Shown here: piece after piece, positions 8,634-18,867 of the stretch
How the letters are laid out: each line of letters starts with the position of its first letter
Numbering within the stretch: the first letter of the stretch is position 1
Source: Proteus penneri
Lineage (GTDB): Bacteria > Pseudomonadota > Gammaproteobacteria > Enterobacterales > Enterobacteriaceae
DNA length: 64,000 bases
Direction of reading: 5' to 3'
Assembly (NCBI RefSeq): GCF_003144535.1
Contig: NZ_PHFJ01000002.1
Location: 310,001 to 374,000 of the forward strand
Program-made: the position numbers and the translations under genes
The notes under the pieces: generated by a model
Told to the model about the DNA's origin: nothing
Database searches by the model: none
What the model saw: only the letters and a program-made list of their open reading frames with translations

Positions 8634-11249
8634 ATGACACAACAAAGAATCGCGAAATTTCGCAAAGATTATCGTGCCCCTGACTACACAATCACCGATT
8701 TACATCTTGATTTTATCTTAGATAAAGAAAATACCCAGATTACAGCGATAAGCCAATGTAAACGTCTAAACTCAGATGCAACAGCATTAGTGTTAGATGG
8801 TGAAGAATTAACATTAAAATCAATTGCAGTAAATGATGTTGCTTGGACACACTATAAAGAAGAAAACGGCAAACTCATCATTGAACAACTACCAGCACAA
8901 TTTACATTAAAAATTGTTAACAATATTAATCCATCGGCTAACACCGCATTAGAAGGGTTGTATGTTTCTGGCGATGCATTGTGTACACAATGTGAAGCTG
9001 AAGGCTTCCGTCATATTACTTATTATTTAGATAGACCTGATGTGTTAGCTCGTTACACCACTACAATCACTGCAGACAAAAAACAATATCCTTATTTATT
9101 GTCTAATGGTAACCGGATTGCTCAAGGTGAACTGGATGATGGTCATCATTGGGTAACATGGGAAGATCCACATCCAAAACCAAGCTATTTATTTGCGCTA
9201 GTAGCAGGGGATTTTGATGTATTACGAGATACTTTTATCACCAAAAGCGGTCGTGAAGTTGCTTTAGAGCTTTTTGTTGATAAAGGTAATTTAGATCGTG
9301 CAGATTGGGCAATGACATCATTGAAAAATGCGATGGCATGGGATCAATCTCGCTTTAATTTAGAATACGATCTCGATATCTATATGATAGTTGCTGTTGA
9401 TTTCTTTAATATGGGAGCAATGGAGAATAAAGGGCTGAATGTCTTTAACTCTAAATATGTGTTAGCGAAAAGTGAAACGGCGACTGACAAAGATTACTTA
9501 GGCATTGAGTCAGTTATTGGTCATGAATATTTCCATAACTGGACAGGTAACCGCATTACTTGTCGTGATTGGTTCCAGTTAAGTTTAAAAGAAGGTTTAA
9601 CCGTTTTCCGTGATCAAGAATTTAGCTCTGACCTAGGTTCTCGCTCTGTTAACCGTATCAATAATGTACGCGTGATGCGTACCGCTCAGTTTGCAGAAGA
9701 TGCAAGCCCAATGGCACATCCAATTCGTCCTGATAGTGTGATCGAAATGAACAACTTCTATACTTTAACAGTATATGAAAAAGGTTCAGAAGTGATCCGG
9801 ATGATCCACACCTTGTTAGGTGAAGAGCAATTTCAAGCTGGTATTCAAATGTATATTCATCGTCACGATGGTAGTGCTGCAACCTGTGACGATTTTATTC
9901 AAGCGATGGAAGATGCTTCTAATGTTGATCTCACTTTATTCCGTCGTTGGTATAGCCAATCAGGTACACCACAACTGACCGTTCGTGATAGTTATGATGT
10001 GAATAAAAAGCAATACACTTTAACTGTTAGTCAAATGACACCACCAACAGCTGATCAAGCTGAAAAACAAGCGCTACATATTCCATTAGATATTGAATTG
10101 TATGATCATAAAGGCAATGTGATCCCTTTGCGTTCACAAGGTCAGGCAATTTCTAATGTATTGAATGTCGTTCGTGAAGAACAACAATTTGTATTTGATG
10201 ACGTTCCAGAACAGCCAATCCCATCTTTATTACGAGAGTTCTCTGCGCCTGTAAAACTTGACTACCCATTTACGGATGAGCAACTCTCATTCTTAATGAA
10301 ATATGCTCGTAATGCATTTTCACGTTGGGATGCAGCTCAAGCATTATTAGGCCGCTATATAAAAGAAAATGTTGCTCGAGTTCAAAAGGGTGAAACATGC
10401 ATTCTGCCTGAAATGGTCGTTGATGCTTTCCGCGCAGTATTACTGGATAAAGATATCGATCCAGCACTAGCTGCCCTTATTCTGACGTTACCAACAGATG
10501 TCGAAGCGGGTGAATTATTTAGTATTATCGATCCTGTTGCCATTCATCAGGCACTTGATTTTATTCGTAAAACCTTAGCAACTGAAATGGCAGATGAATT
10601 CTCTGCTGTTTATCATTCAATGCATATCGGTGCTTATCGTGTTAATCATGATGATATTGCAAAGCGCGATTTACGAAATGTTTGTTTAGCTTATTTAGCG
10701 GTTGAAAATGAGCAAACAGGTAATCAGCTTGTTGATATGCAATATCACAATAGTGATAACATGACCGACGCGCTTGCTGCACTTAATGCTGCTGTAATGG
10801 CGCAGTTGCCTTGTAAAGATACATTATTACAAGAGTTCGATGATAAATGGCATCAAGATGGTTTAGTGATGGACAAATGGTTTAGTTTACAAGCCATGAG
10901 CCCAGCAAAAGATGTGTTACAAAAAGTTCGTAGTTTGTTATCTCATCGCTCATTTACACTAGCAAACCCTAACCGTACTCGTGCATTAATCGGTGCATTT
11001 GTGAATAATAATCCAGTGGCTTTCCATGCTGAAGATGGTTCTGGTTACCTGTTATTGACAGAAATTCTGACTGATTTAAATAGCCGCAATCCACAAGTTG
11101 CTTCACGCCTTATTGAACCGTTTATTCGTTTAAAACGTTATGATGCAACACGCCAAGAAAAAATGCGTGTAGAGTTATTAAAACTGAAAGAGCTTGAGAA
11201 TTTATCAGGTGATCTCTATGAGAAAATCACTAAAGCATTAGCTGATTAA
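8634..11249 (+). CDS. pepN: Aminopeptidase N (M1 family)
   Basis: A zinc aminopeptidase of 871 residues (E. coli PepN 870) that removes N-terminal residues from peptides in late protein turnover. The M1 signatures are clear: the exopeptidase motif MGAMENKG (around residue 261) and the zinc motif HEYFHNWTGNRIT, with the third ligand Glu in LKEGLTVFRDQEF. The N-terminal beta domain and the long helical C-terminal domain are complete. It starts at ATG 8634, preceded by AAAGG. A strong terminator follows. Confidence 0.98.
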   Translation: MTQQRIAKFRKDYRAPDYTITDLHLDFILDKENTQITAISQCKRLNSDATALVLDGEELTLKSIAVNDVAWTHYKEENGKLIIEQLPAQFTLKIVNNINPSANTALEGLYVSGDALCTQCEAEGFRHITYYLDRPDVLARYTTTITADKKQYPYLLSNGNRIAQGELDDGHHWVTWEDPHPKPSYLFALVAGDFDVLRDTFITKSGREVALELFVDKGNLDRADWAMTSLKNAMAWDQSRFNLEYDLDIYMIVAVDFFNMGAMENKGLNVFNSKYVLAKSETATDKDYLGIESVIGHEYFHNWTGNRITCRDWFQLSLKEGLTVFRDQEFSSDLGSRSVNRINNVRVMRTAQFAEDASPMAHPIRPDSVIEMNNFYTLTVYEKGSEVIRMIHTLLGEEQFQAGIQMYIHRHDGSAATCDDFIQAMEDASNVDLTLFRRWYSQSGTPQLTVRDSYDVNKKQYTLTVSQMTPPTADQAEKQALHIPLDIELYDHKGNVIPLRSQGQAISNVLNVVREEQQFVFDDVPEQPIPSLLREFSAPVKLDYPFTDEQLSFLMKYARNAFSRWDAAQALLGRYIKENVARVQKGETCILPEMVVDAFRAVLLDKDIDPALAALILTLPTDVEAGELFSIIDPVAIHQALDFIRKTLATEMADEFSAVYHSMHIGAYRVNHDDIAKRDLRNVCLAYLAVENEQTGNQLVDMQYHNSDNMTDALAALNAAVMAQLPCKDTLLQEFDDKWHQDGLVMDKWFSLQAMSPAKDVLQKVRSLLSHRSFTLANPNRTRALIGAFVNNNPVAFHAEDGSGYLLLTEILTDLNSRNPQVASRLIEPFIRLKRYDATRQEKMRVELLKLKELENLSGDLYEKITKALAD

Positions 11250-11309
11250 TATTACGTTTCATATCACTTTATGAGTGAGTAATAAATATGAAATTAGCAA
11301 GATAACTAG

Positions 11310-11336
11310 ATCCCCAGCATAGTCTGGGGATTTTTT
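11310..11336 (+). terminator. Rho-independent terminator after pepN
   Basis: An 8-bp stem (ATCCCCAG/CTGGGGAT) with a 6-base loop, then a T-run. Confidence 0.93.
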
Positions 11337-11351
11337 ATGATGAATTATGAA

Positions 11352-11367
11352 ATTGAAACGTTTACTT
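11352..11367 (+). promoter_or_regulatory. Possible PurR operator before pyrD
   Basis: ATTGAAACGTTTACTT fits the core of the PurR consensus (AAACGTTT with flanking G and C), 11 of 16 positions by my alignment. E. coli pyrD is PurR-controlled from a similar place. This is a by-eye match only. Confidence 0.4.
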
Positions 11368-11453
11368 TTCGTGCTTTTATCTATATGATGCACGACGCTT
11401 AAATTGTCGTAGACATATCATTCCTAATACCCGATATTCTCAATGGAGATCGT

Positions 11454-12464
11454 ATGTATTATTCCTTAGTAAGGAAGGCATTGTTTCGGCTAGATCCTGA
11501 ACGTGCCCATGATTTTACCTTCCGCCAGTTAAAACGTTTATCTCATTCCCCATTTCAATTTCTTATTCAGCAGTCACTTCCTTCTAAACCCGTTTCTTGT
11601 ATGGGACTCTCGTTTAAAAATCCACTTGGTCTTGCTGCCGGTCTTGATAAAAACGGTGATTGTATAGATGCATTGGGTGCAATGGGATTTGGTTTTATTG
11701 AAGTTGGTACAGTGACACCACGTCCTCAAGTGGGAAATGATAAACCTCGTTTATTCCGCTTAGTGGAAGCCGAAGGTTTAATTAATCGAATGGGATTTAA
11801 TAACCTTGGCGTTGATAATTTAATTGAAAATGTAAAGCAATCTCGTTATGGTGGCGTACTGGGTATTAATATCGGTAAAAATAAAGATACCCCAGTAGAG
11901 CAAGGTAAAGATGATTATTTGATTTGCATGGAAAAAGTCTATGCTTATGCGGGTTATATCGCAATCAATATCTCATCACCAAATACCCCAGGTTTGCGTA
12001 CACTGCAATATGGTGAAGCATTAGACGATTTATTATCTGCAATTAAAAATAAACAATTAGAGTTACAGGGTAAATATCAAAAATATGTTCCTGTTGCTGT
12101 TAAAATTGCACCTGATTTAACGCATGAAGAATTAATTCAAGTTGCAGATAGCTTAGTTCGTCATCATATTGATGGTGTTATTGCGACAAATACCACATTA
12201 GATAAATCATTAGTCAGTGGATTAGATCACTGTAATGAAGCAGGGGGATTAAGTGGTCGCCCAGTACAATCAAAAAGTACACAAATAATTCGCCAATTAA
12301 ATGAAGAATTAAAAGGTGCATTACCTATTATTGGTGTTGGTGGAATTGATTCATTAACAGCAGCCAGAGAAAAAATGGATGCAGGTGCTTCTCTTATTCA
12401 AATCTATTCAGGATTCATTTATCAAGGTCCTGCACTTATCAAATCTATAATTAATCATATCTAA
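11454..12464 (+). CDS. pyrD: Dihydroorotate dehydrogenase (quinone), class 2
   Basis: A 336-residue membrane-associated flavoenzyme that oxidises dihydroorotate to orotate with quinone in pyrimidine synthesis. The length equals E. coli PyrD. An N-terminal amphipathic segment for membrane contact is present. Class 2 features include [11 protein letters not shown] (the catalytic Ser is expected here), GAGLDK-like [13 protein letters not shown], and the FMN phosphate region GVGGIDS and [13 protein letters not shown] 11454 follows GGAGATC. The gene has its own terminator. Confidence 0.97.
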   Translation: MYYSLVRKALFRLDPERAHDFTFRQLKRLSHSPFQFLIQQSLPSKPVSCMGLSFKNPLGLAAGLDKNGDCIDALGAMGFGFIEVGTVTPRPQVGNDKPRLFRLVEAEGLINRMGFNNLGVDNLIENVKQSRYGGVLGINIGKNKDTPVEQGKDDYLICMEKVYAYAGYIAINISSPNTPGLRTLQYGEALDDLLSAIKNKQLELQGKYQKYVPVAVKIAPDLTHEELIQVADSLVRHHIDGVIATNTTLDKSLVSGLDHCNEAGGLSGRPVQSKSTQIIRQLNEELKGALPIIGVGGIDSLTAAREKMDAGASLIQIYSGFIYQGPALIKSIINHI

Positions 12465-12478
12465 ATACATTTAATAAT

Positions 12479-12513
12479 GAGTTAGGGGCTTTTCTTCTGT
12501 CCCTAACTCGTTT
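12479..12513 (+). terminator. Terminator after pyrD
   Basis: A 9-bp stem (GAGTTAGGG/CCCTAACTC) with a T-rich loop, followed by GTTTA. Confidence 0.75.
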
Positions 12514-12682
12514 ATATTGCCCCTAGTTGGTTATTTTTTATTAAATTGCACTGATTGTGCTTAATTAATAGTAAAATGAATCCTGTTTTTGTTAGGTGAT
12601 ATTAAATATTTTATTTATGTCATTTAATTTTGATTGTTTATCAGAGTATAAAACAGGAAATGAATCGAAGGGGGATTAATTA

Positions 12683-13234
12683 GTGATAATAAAACCCGAT
12701 GATCGCTGGCGTTGGTATTTTGATGTTGAGCAACAAAAATTAATGCTTGATTTAGCAAATGGTATGGTTTTTCGTTCTCGCTTTCCAAGCAAAATGTTGA
12801 GTGAAAGTGCTCGACAATCAGCATCTTTTACCGTCGATGATGCAGCTCTTTATTATGGATACGATGGGCAAATTCGACAAATTGACATGCCATCAGAGTC
12901 AAGAGCTGAATTAGCGTTAAATGCATTAATAGCCCATCGCTTTTTAAAACCATTGATGCCTAAGAGTTGGTATTTTGAAGTTAACAATAATCAAATCAAC
13001 CCTTATTTGTCTCAAGTGGTGGAAGTTTCATTAAGAGAAGAAGACGAAACCGCTCTTTTTTTAGTGACTGAAGTGGGGGCTCAAGCTTGTTTATGTTTAT
13101 TAGCTCAACCTCAGTTAACATTATTTGATAGAACACTTAATTTTTGTGACCCAATAAAAATTATGAATGATAGGTTAAGCAATTACCATAAAAAGCCAGA
13201 GTCAGGATCATTTTTGTACGAGAAAGTTATTTAA
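12683..13234 (+). CDS. zapC: Cell division protein ZapC
   Basis: A 183-residue cytoplasmic protein. In E. coli ZapC binds and bundles FtsZ at the division ring. The N-terminal KPDDxWRWYFDxEQxKLMLDLANGMVFRSRF is the family signature, and LNALIAHRFLKPLMPKSWYFE and CLLAQPQLTL match further in. The start is GTG at 12683; it is supported by the strong AGGGGGA ribosome site ending 7-8 bases before it and by the E. coli start MRIKPDD. The neighbours pyrD and ycbX are as in E. coli. Confidence 0.93.
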   Translation: MIIKPDDRWRWYFDVEQQKLMLDLANGMVFRSRFPSKMLSESARQSASFTVDDAALYYGYDGQIRQIDMPSESRAELALNALIAHRFLKPLMPKSWYFEVNNNQINPYLSQVVEVSLREEDETALFLVTEVGAQACLCLLAQPQLTLFDRTLNFCDPIKIMNDRLSNYHKKPESGSFLYEKVI

Positions 13235-13235
13235 C

Positions 13236-13264
13236 AAAAAGAGTTAAAAGGATTTACTCTTTTT
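13236..13264 (+). terminator. Terminator after zapC
   Basis: A 9-bp inverted repeat (AAAAAGAGT/ACTCTTTTT), the 3' arm ending in five T. Confidence 0.7.
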
Positions 13265-13448
13265 ATCGTCACTCATTATTTTTAATATCCTAAAAACAAA
13301 TCTCCCCTAAATAATACTCCTGCAAATCAAATCTTCATCACTCTCTTTCTGTAATCTTTTTCTAAAAATAAAATGAGCTGATTGATAATTTATCATTGAA
13401 TTCCTAATAAGATAATTCTTATTAAATAAACCGTCTTATTTAAAATAA

Positions 13449-13479
13449 AAAAGAAGATAAGGGCAAATTACCTTCTTTT
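13449..13479 (-). terminator. Terminator of ycbX (minus strand)
   Basis: An inverted repeat (AAAAGAAG.TAA / TTA.CTTCTTTT), T-rich on the minus strand, just beyond the ycbX stop. Confidence 0.7.
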
Positions 13480-13500
13480 AATTTGTGATAGAGATAAGTG

Positions 13501-14624
13501 TTATTTTTTATTAAGTGAAAGTTTCACATTACCGTTAGGCACACAGCTACAAGCTAAAATTTTACCTGAGCGTTTAATTGCTCCGGCTTTTAATGCATTA
13601 ACATCCCCTTCATCTAATTGGATAACACAAGAGCCACAAAGACCTGCTCGGCAACTATAAGGAATGGTATAACCATTATTTTCAAGCTGTTCTAACAGAA
13701 CTTCTTGGTTATTACCTTCGAAAACCTCACCGTTAAATTCAATACTGACAGTCTGTTCTTGTGTGTTTTCAACAATAGGTGTTGATTGTGTTTCAACAGG
13801 AGTCGTTACAAGATACTGTTTTGCTTTTTTATAAGCTAATACCTCAACAGTATCTCCCACACGAATAATGCCTGTTTGGCGAATGATGATATTTTGACCA
13901 AAGTCGACATCACCTGTTTCATCGCTACGGAATGTTTGCAGTGTTGCAAGTGGTTCTGTGTTAGGATGTTTAACGCCTTTATCAATACTAATTGTGGTCA
14001 TGATGCAACGGCTACAAGGTTTCATCAGATCCATCACAACAGAGCCAACACGAATAGTCTGCCAAGTATCTTCTTCAAAAGGCTTTGCACCTGTTATGAG
14101 GATATTACCTCGAAATTGCTCAATATTAATTGAAGCGGGGCAACGTTGTTGTAAGTATTGAAATGAGGCTTCATTAATTAATAAGTAAGGGTAACCATCA
14201 GCGAAAGAAACAGCGGTTTCTGGGTTTTTTTCACTCGACGTGTCGATTTTTCGCCAGTCCAACGAAGTTGTACATCTATTTTTAAATAACGACTGAACCA
14301 CTGATTTATTTCATCTGGTGCGACATACGCGGTAAAATGGTTACCCCAAACTTCTGTCGGTTGCAATGTGGTCTCAAAATCTTGATAAGTGATAGCAATA
14401 CCTTCACCATCAGGCGCTTGAATATAAATTCCATTTGCCATGACCGTGGGAATAAAACACAGCAAAACGGGAAATTTTCGTGCCGTGATAAAAGTCCCTT
14501 CAGGGGTCGTTATCATAAAATCACGATCAAACGTGAATCCGCTCTCACGAGCAAATGCATGAGAAAGTCGAATTCCCTTCATCGATTTAACTGGGTGTAT
14601 ATAAAGGCGTGAAACGTTGATCAT
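13501..14624 (-). pseudogene. ycbX: YcbX, MOSC plus ferredoxin protein, split by a one-base frameshift
   Basis: YcbX couples an N-terminal MOSC domain to a C-terminal 2Fe-2S ferredoxin domain and takes part in reducing N-hydroxylated bases such as 6-hydroxylaminopurine. Here the first part (from ATG 14624, GGGAG before it, MINVSRLYIHPVKSMKG) stays in frame to STRRVKK, at about 14225-14231, then runs into a stop at 14178. The rest (TAVSFADGYPYLL to the end) is in another frame. Adding one A to the run of seven A restores a perfect alignment with the E. coli protein through this point. The MOSC cysteine (KPCSRC) and the ferredoxin cysteines (YSCRAGLCGSC and ACSC) are intact. A recent mutation, a sequencing error or slippage could explain it. 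Confidence 0.88.
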
Positions 14625-14732
14625 CGGTGCTCCCAAAAAGACATTATTATTTTTTATAGCCAGTAACTTTATGACAACGTAATACAATTAGCTATAATGC
14701 CCAACAATTTTATTTTAGGTGGTAACAATATT

Positions 14733-16847
14733 ATGCGCTCTCTGTTTGCCAGCACAGGCCGAGGTCTGGAAGAACTATTAAAATCTGAACTTGAACACCT
14801 TGGTGCTCAGGCTTGCCAGATAACTCAAGGCGGTGTTTATTTTCGTGCTGATGATAAAACCATGTATCAGTCTTTACTTTGGAGCCGTTTAGCGTCACGT
14901 ATTATGTTGCCGTTAAATGAATTCAATGTTTACAGTGATCTAGACTTATATCTTGGCGTGCAGGCAATTGATTGGAGTGAGATTTTTACTGTTGATCAGA
15001 CCTTTGCTATCCATTTTAACGGCACGAATGACATTATTCGTAATAGCCAATATGGTGCATTAAAAGCAAAAGATGCCATTGTTGACTCATTTCAACGTAA
15101 AATAGGGCAACGTCCAGATGTCGCTAAACAATCTCCTGATATCCGCTTAACTATCCATCTTCATAAAGAAAAAGCCTCTCTATCTTTAGATTTAAGTGGT
15201 GATGGTTTACATCAACGCGGTTACCGTGACTTAACGGGTCAAGCGCCTTTAAAAGAAAATTTAGCAGCTGCGATTATTATGCGTTCAGGCTGGAAACTTG
15301 ACACACCATTAATCGATCCAATGTGTGGCTCGGGTACATTATTAATTGAAGCAGCCATGATGGCGACAGACTGTGCTCCAGCATTAAATCGTGTGCATTG
15401 GGGATTCCGTCATTGGTTAGGCCATGATGAAGCGTTATGGAAAGAAGTGACTCATGAAGCTTTCGCCCGTTTCCGTGAAGGTAAAAAGAATACCACTGCG
15501 CGTTTCTATGGTTTTGATGTTGATAAACGTGTGTTGGATATGGCAAGAGCTAATGCCCGTAGAGCAGATGTTGCCGAACTGATCACGTTTGCTCATGGTG
15601 ATGCAGCTAAACTGACAAACCCAGTCTCAACAGAAATAAAAGGGACAATTATCAGTAACCCACCTTATGGTGAGCGTTTAGAAAGTGAGCCAGCATTAAT
15701 TGCATTACATAGCCAATTAGGAAGAGCGATAAAAGCACATTTCCCAGGTTGGAGATTGTCACTATTTAGTGCATCACCTGAATTGTTGAGTTGTATTCAA
15801 TTACGTGCAGAGCGTGAGTTCAAAGCAAAAAATGGTCCTCTTGATTGTGTACAGAAAAACTATTTACTTTCTGATACACCATCAACGATTAACACTGGGC
15901 TTGCAGAAGATTTTGCAAACCGTTTGCGTAAAAATGAGAAAAAACTCGCGAAATGGGCAAAACAACAGCAAATTGAATGTTATCGCTTATACGATGCTGA
16001 TTTACCTGAATATAATGTTGCTGTAGACCGTTATGGCGATAAAGTGGTTATTCAAGAGTATGCGCCACCTAAAACTGTTAATGAACACAAAGCCCGTCAG
16101 CGTTTATTCGATGTAATTAGCGCAACAATGGAAGTATTGGCATTACGTTCTGATCAACTGATTTTAAAAACTCGCCAACGCCAAAAAGGTAAACAACAGT
16201 ATGAAAAAATGGCCGAAAAAGGTGATTTTTTCTTAGTTGACGAGTTTGGTGCAAAATTCTGGGTAAATCTTACGGATTACCTCGATACAGGATTGTTCTT
16301 AGATCACCGTATTGCACGAAAAATGTTGGGTGAAATGAGCAAAGGAAAAGATTTCTTAAATCTTTTTGCTTATACGGGTACGGCTTCTGTTCATGCAGGA
16401 ATTGGTGGTGCAAAAAGCACAACAACAGTTGATATGTCACGTACCTACCTTGAATGGGCTGAGAAAAACTTCCAAGCGAATGGCCTATCAGGTAGACAAC
16501 ATCGTTTAATGCAGGCTGATTGTTTACAATGGTTAATGCAAAGCAATGAACAATTTGATGTGATTTTTATCGATCCACCTACGTTTTCTAACTCAAAGCG
16601 TATGGAAAATACCTTTGATGTACAGCGTGATCACATTGAACTAATGAAACATCTAAAACGTTTGTTGAGAAAAGGTGGAACAATTATGTTCTCAAATAAT
16701 AAACGTGGATTCAAAATGGAACATGAAGAGTTAGCAAAAATTGGCTTGCGTGCAAAAGAGATAACACAGAAAACATTATCACAAGACTTTGCGCGTAACC
16801 GCCAAATCCACAACTGCTGGCTGTTAACTCATGCTGGTGAGGAATAA
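14733..16847 (+). CDS. rlmL: 23S rRNA methyltransferase RlmKL
   Basis: A 704-residue fusion enzyme. The N-terminal half (THUMP plus RlmL domain) makes m2G2445, and the C-terminal RlmK half makes m7G2069 of 23S rRNA. Sites seen: [12 protein letters not shown] (SAM) and NPPYGERL for Rlm[14 protein letters not shown] and [12 protein letters not shown] for RlmK. ATG 14733 gives [20 protein letters not shown] as in E. coli; an in-frame ATG at 14697 adds 12 unlikely residues. It is divergent from ycbX by about 110 bases. uup starts 6 bases downstream, so they form one transcription unit. Confidence 0.97.
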   Translation: MRSLFASTGRGLEELLKSELEHLGAQACQITQGGVYFRADDKTMYQSLLWSRLASRIMLPLNEFNVYSDLDLYLGVQAIDWSEIFTVDQTFAIHFNGTNDIIRNSQYGALKAKDAIVDSFQRKIGQRPDVAKQSPDIRLTIHLHKEKASLSLDLSGDGLHQRGYRDLTGQAPLKENLAAAIIMRSGWKLDTPLIDPMCGSGTLLIEAAMMATDCAPALNRVHWGFRHWLGHDEALWKEVTHEAFARFREGKKNTTARFYGFDVDKRVLDMARANARRADVAELITFAHGDAAKLTNPVSTEIKGTIISNPPYGERLESEPALIALHSQLGRAIKAHFPGWRLSLFSASPELLSCIQLRAEREFKAKNGPLDCVQKNYLLSDTPSTINTGLAEDFANRLRKNEKKLAKWAKQQQIECYRLYDADLPEYNVAVDRYGDKVVIQEYAPPKTVNEHKARQRLFDVISATMEVLALRSDQLILKTRQRQKGKQQYEKMAEKGDFFLVDEFGAKFWVNLTDYLDTGLFLDHRIARKMLGEMSKGKDFLNLFAYTGTASVHAGIGGAKSTTTVDMSRTYLEWAEKNFQANGLSGRQHRLMQADCLQWLMQSNEQFDVIFIDPPTFSNSKRMENTFDVQRDHIELMKHLKRLLRKGGTIMFSNNKRGFKMEHEELAKIGLRAKEITQKTLSQDFARNRQIHNCWLLTHAGEE

Positions 16848-16853
16848 TTTACA

Positions 16854-18782
16854 ATGCCGTTAATTAGTTTGACTGGGGCTTATTTATCTTTCAGTGATGC
16901 TCCTCTATTAGATAGCACCGATTTATTTATTGAAGAAAATGAACGTGTTTGTTTAGTTGGGCGCAATGGTGCAGGAAAATCAACGCTATTAAGAGTGTTA
17001 TCTAAAGAGCAACCTTTAGATGATGGTCAAGTTGTTTATGAACAAGATCTTGTGACTGCTCGCTTACAGCAAGATCCGCCAAGAGATATTGAAGGTACTA
17101 TCTTTGACTTTGTTGCTGAAGGTGTTGAAGAAGATGCTAAATATCTAACGGATTATCATCATATTTCTAAATTGATTGAAACAGATCCTTCTGATAAAAA
17201 TCTCAATAAAATGGCAGAGCTGCAAGAAGTACTCGATAGCCGTAACTTGTGGTTACTTGATAGCCGAATTGCAGAAGTGTTAGAAAAACTCGGTTTAGAT
17301 GGTGAAGCTGAGCTTTCTTCTTTATCGGGGGGTTGGTTAAGAAAAGCAGCATTAGGGCGTGCATTAGTTAGCGCACCAAGAGTGCTGTTTTTAGATGAAC
17401 CAACAAACCACCTTGATATTGAAACGATCCTTTGGCTTGAGAAATTCTTAAAAGATTTCCAAGGAAGTATCGTGTTTATTTCCCATGACCGTTCATTTAT
17501 TCGAAATATGGCAACGCGTATTATCGATCTTGATCGAGGCAAACTTTCTTCATGGCCGGGAAATTACGATAAGTATCTTGAAAGCAAAGAAGAAGCATTA
17601 CGCGTTGAAGAGCAACAAAATGCAGAGTTTGATCGCAAATTAGCGCAAGAAGAAGCGTGGATACGCCAAGGTATTAAAGCACGACGTACTCGTAACGAAG
17701 GTCGTGTACGTGCTCTAAAAGCATTGCGTGTTGAACGTAGTGAACGCCGTGAAGTGTTAGGCAGTGCACGTATGCAAGTCGAAGAAGCAACTCGTTCTGG
17801 TAAAATCGTATTCGAGTTAGAAGATGTTAATTATAGCATTGGAACTCGTAAGTTAGTTCGTGATTTTTCTGCCAAAGTACAACGTGGTGATAAAATTGCG
17901 CTGGTGGGACCAAATGGTTGCGGTAAAACGACATTATTAAAACTGATGTTAGGTGATTTAAAAGCTGACAGCGGCCGAGTGCACTGTGGTACTAAACTTG
18001 AAGTCGCTTACTTTGATCAGCACCGTGCAACACTTGATCCTGATAAAACAGTAATGGATAACCTTGCTGAAGGTAAGCAAGAGGTAATGGTAAATGGTCG
18101 TCCTCGCCATGTACTTGGTTATTTGCAAGACTTTTTATTTCCTCCTAAACGTGCGATGACGCCTGTTCGTGCCCTCTCAGGAGGGGAGAGAAACCGTCTA
18201 CTACTGGCACGCTTATTTTTAAAACCAAGTAACTTGCTTATTCTTGATGAACCAACCAATGACCTCGATGTTGAAACATTGGAGTTATTAGAAGAATTGG
18301 TTGATGCTTACCAAGGCACCGTTTTACTGGTTAGCCATGACCGTGAGTTTGTTGATAATAGTGTTACTGAGTGTTGGATTTTTGAAGGTGATGGTGTCAT
18401 TAACAGCTACGTTGGTGGATATTACGATGCTCAGCAACAACGAGCACAGTCGGTTTCATTAAAAAGTGAAACAAGAAAATCACGCAACGTACCAGAAAAA
18501 GCTGAAAAAGAAGCAAAAGTGAAAGATAGCTCTAAAAAGAACACGCGTACTAACAAGTTAAGTTATCATTTGGCGCGCGAGCTTGAGCAACTACCTGCTA
18601 AATTAGAAAGCTTAGAAACGCAATTAAGTGCATTACAAGAAGAAGTGAGTGGGGCGGATTTCTTTGCTCGTCCTCATGAAGAGACAGAAAAAGTCTTAAA
18701 AGCACTTGCAGATAAAGAACAAGAGCTTGAAACTGCTTTTGACCGATGGCAAGAGCTAGAATTGATGCAAAATGGCGAATAG
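16854..18782 (+). CDS. uup: ABC-F ATPase Uup
   Basis: A soluble protein of 642 residues with two ABC modules and no membrane segments, as in ABC-F ribosome-associated ATPases. E. coli Uup affects transposon precise excision and ribosome function. Module 1 has Walker A GRNGAGKST, signature LSGGWLRKAALGRAL and Walker B LFLDEPTNHLD. Module 2 has GPNGCGKTT, LSGGERNRLLLARL and LILDEPTNDLD. The last ~100 residues are charged and predicted coiled-coil (the Uup DNA-binding C-terminal domain). It overlaps no neighbour and ends at a strong GC-rich terminator. Confidence 0.97.
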   Translation: MPLISLTGAYLSFSDAPLLDSTDLFIEENERVCLVGRNGAGKSTLLRVLSKEQPLDDGQVVYEQDLVTARLQQDPPRDIEGTIFDFVAEGVEEDAKYLTDYHHISKLIETDPSDKNLNKMAELQEVLDSRNLWLLDSRIAEVLEKLGLDGEAELSSLSGGWLRKAALGRALVSAPRVLFLDEPTNHLDIETILWLEKFLKDFQGSIVFISHDRSFIRNMATRIIDLDRGKLSSWPGNYDKYLESKEEALRVEEQQNAEFDRKLAQEEAWIRQGIKARRTRNEGRVRALKALRVERSERREVLGSARMQVEEATRSGKIVFELEDVNYSIGTRKLVRDFSAKVQRGDKIALVGPNGCGKTTLLKLMLGDLKADSGRVHCGTKLEVAYFDQHRATLDPDKTVMDNLAEGKQEVMVNGRPRHVLGYLQDFLFPPKRAMTPVRALSGGERNRLLLARLFLKPSNLLILDEPTNDLDVETLELLEELVDAYQGTVLLVSHDREFVDNSVTECWIFEGDGVINSYVGGYYDAQQQRAQSVSLKSETRKSRNVPEKAEKEAKVKDSSKKNTRTNKLSYHLARELEQLPAKLESLETQLSALQEEVSGADFFARPHEETEKVLKALADKEQELETAFDRWQELELMQNGE

Positions 18783-18789
18783 CCAACCG

Positions 18790-18814
18790 AAAACGGGGCA
18801 TCGCGCCCCGTTTT
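18790..18814 (+). terminator. Rho-independent terminator after uup
   Basis: A 10-bp stem (AAAACGGGGC/GCCCCGTTTT) with loop ATCGC, ending in four T. It lies between uup and pqiA. Confidence 0.93.
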
Positions 18815-18867
18815 ACTTTCTGGATTAAATATTCTTTTATTGATTATTCTAAATAAGAGGTGTCGCT

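Noticed and set aside
14337..14612. 91-codon frame antisense to ycbX
   Set aside because: Antisense shadow of the conserved ycbX reading frame with no ribosome site.
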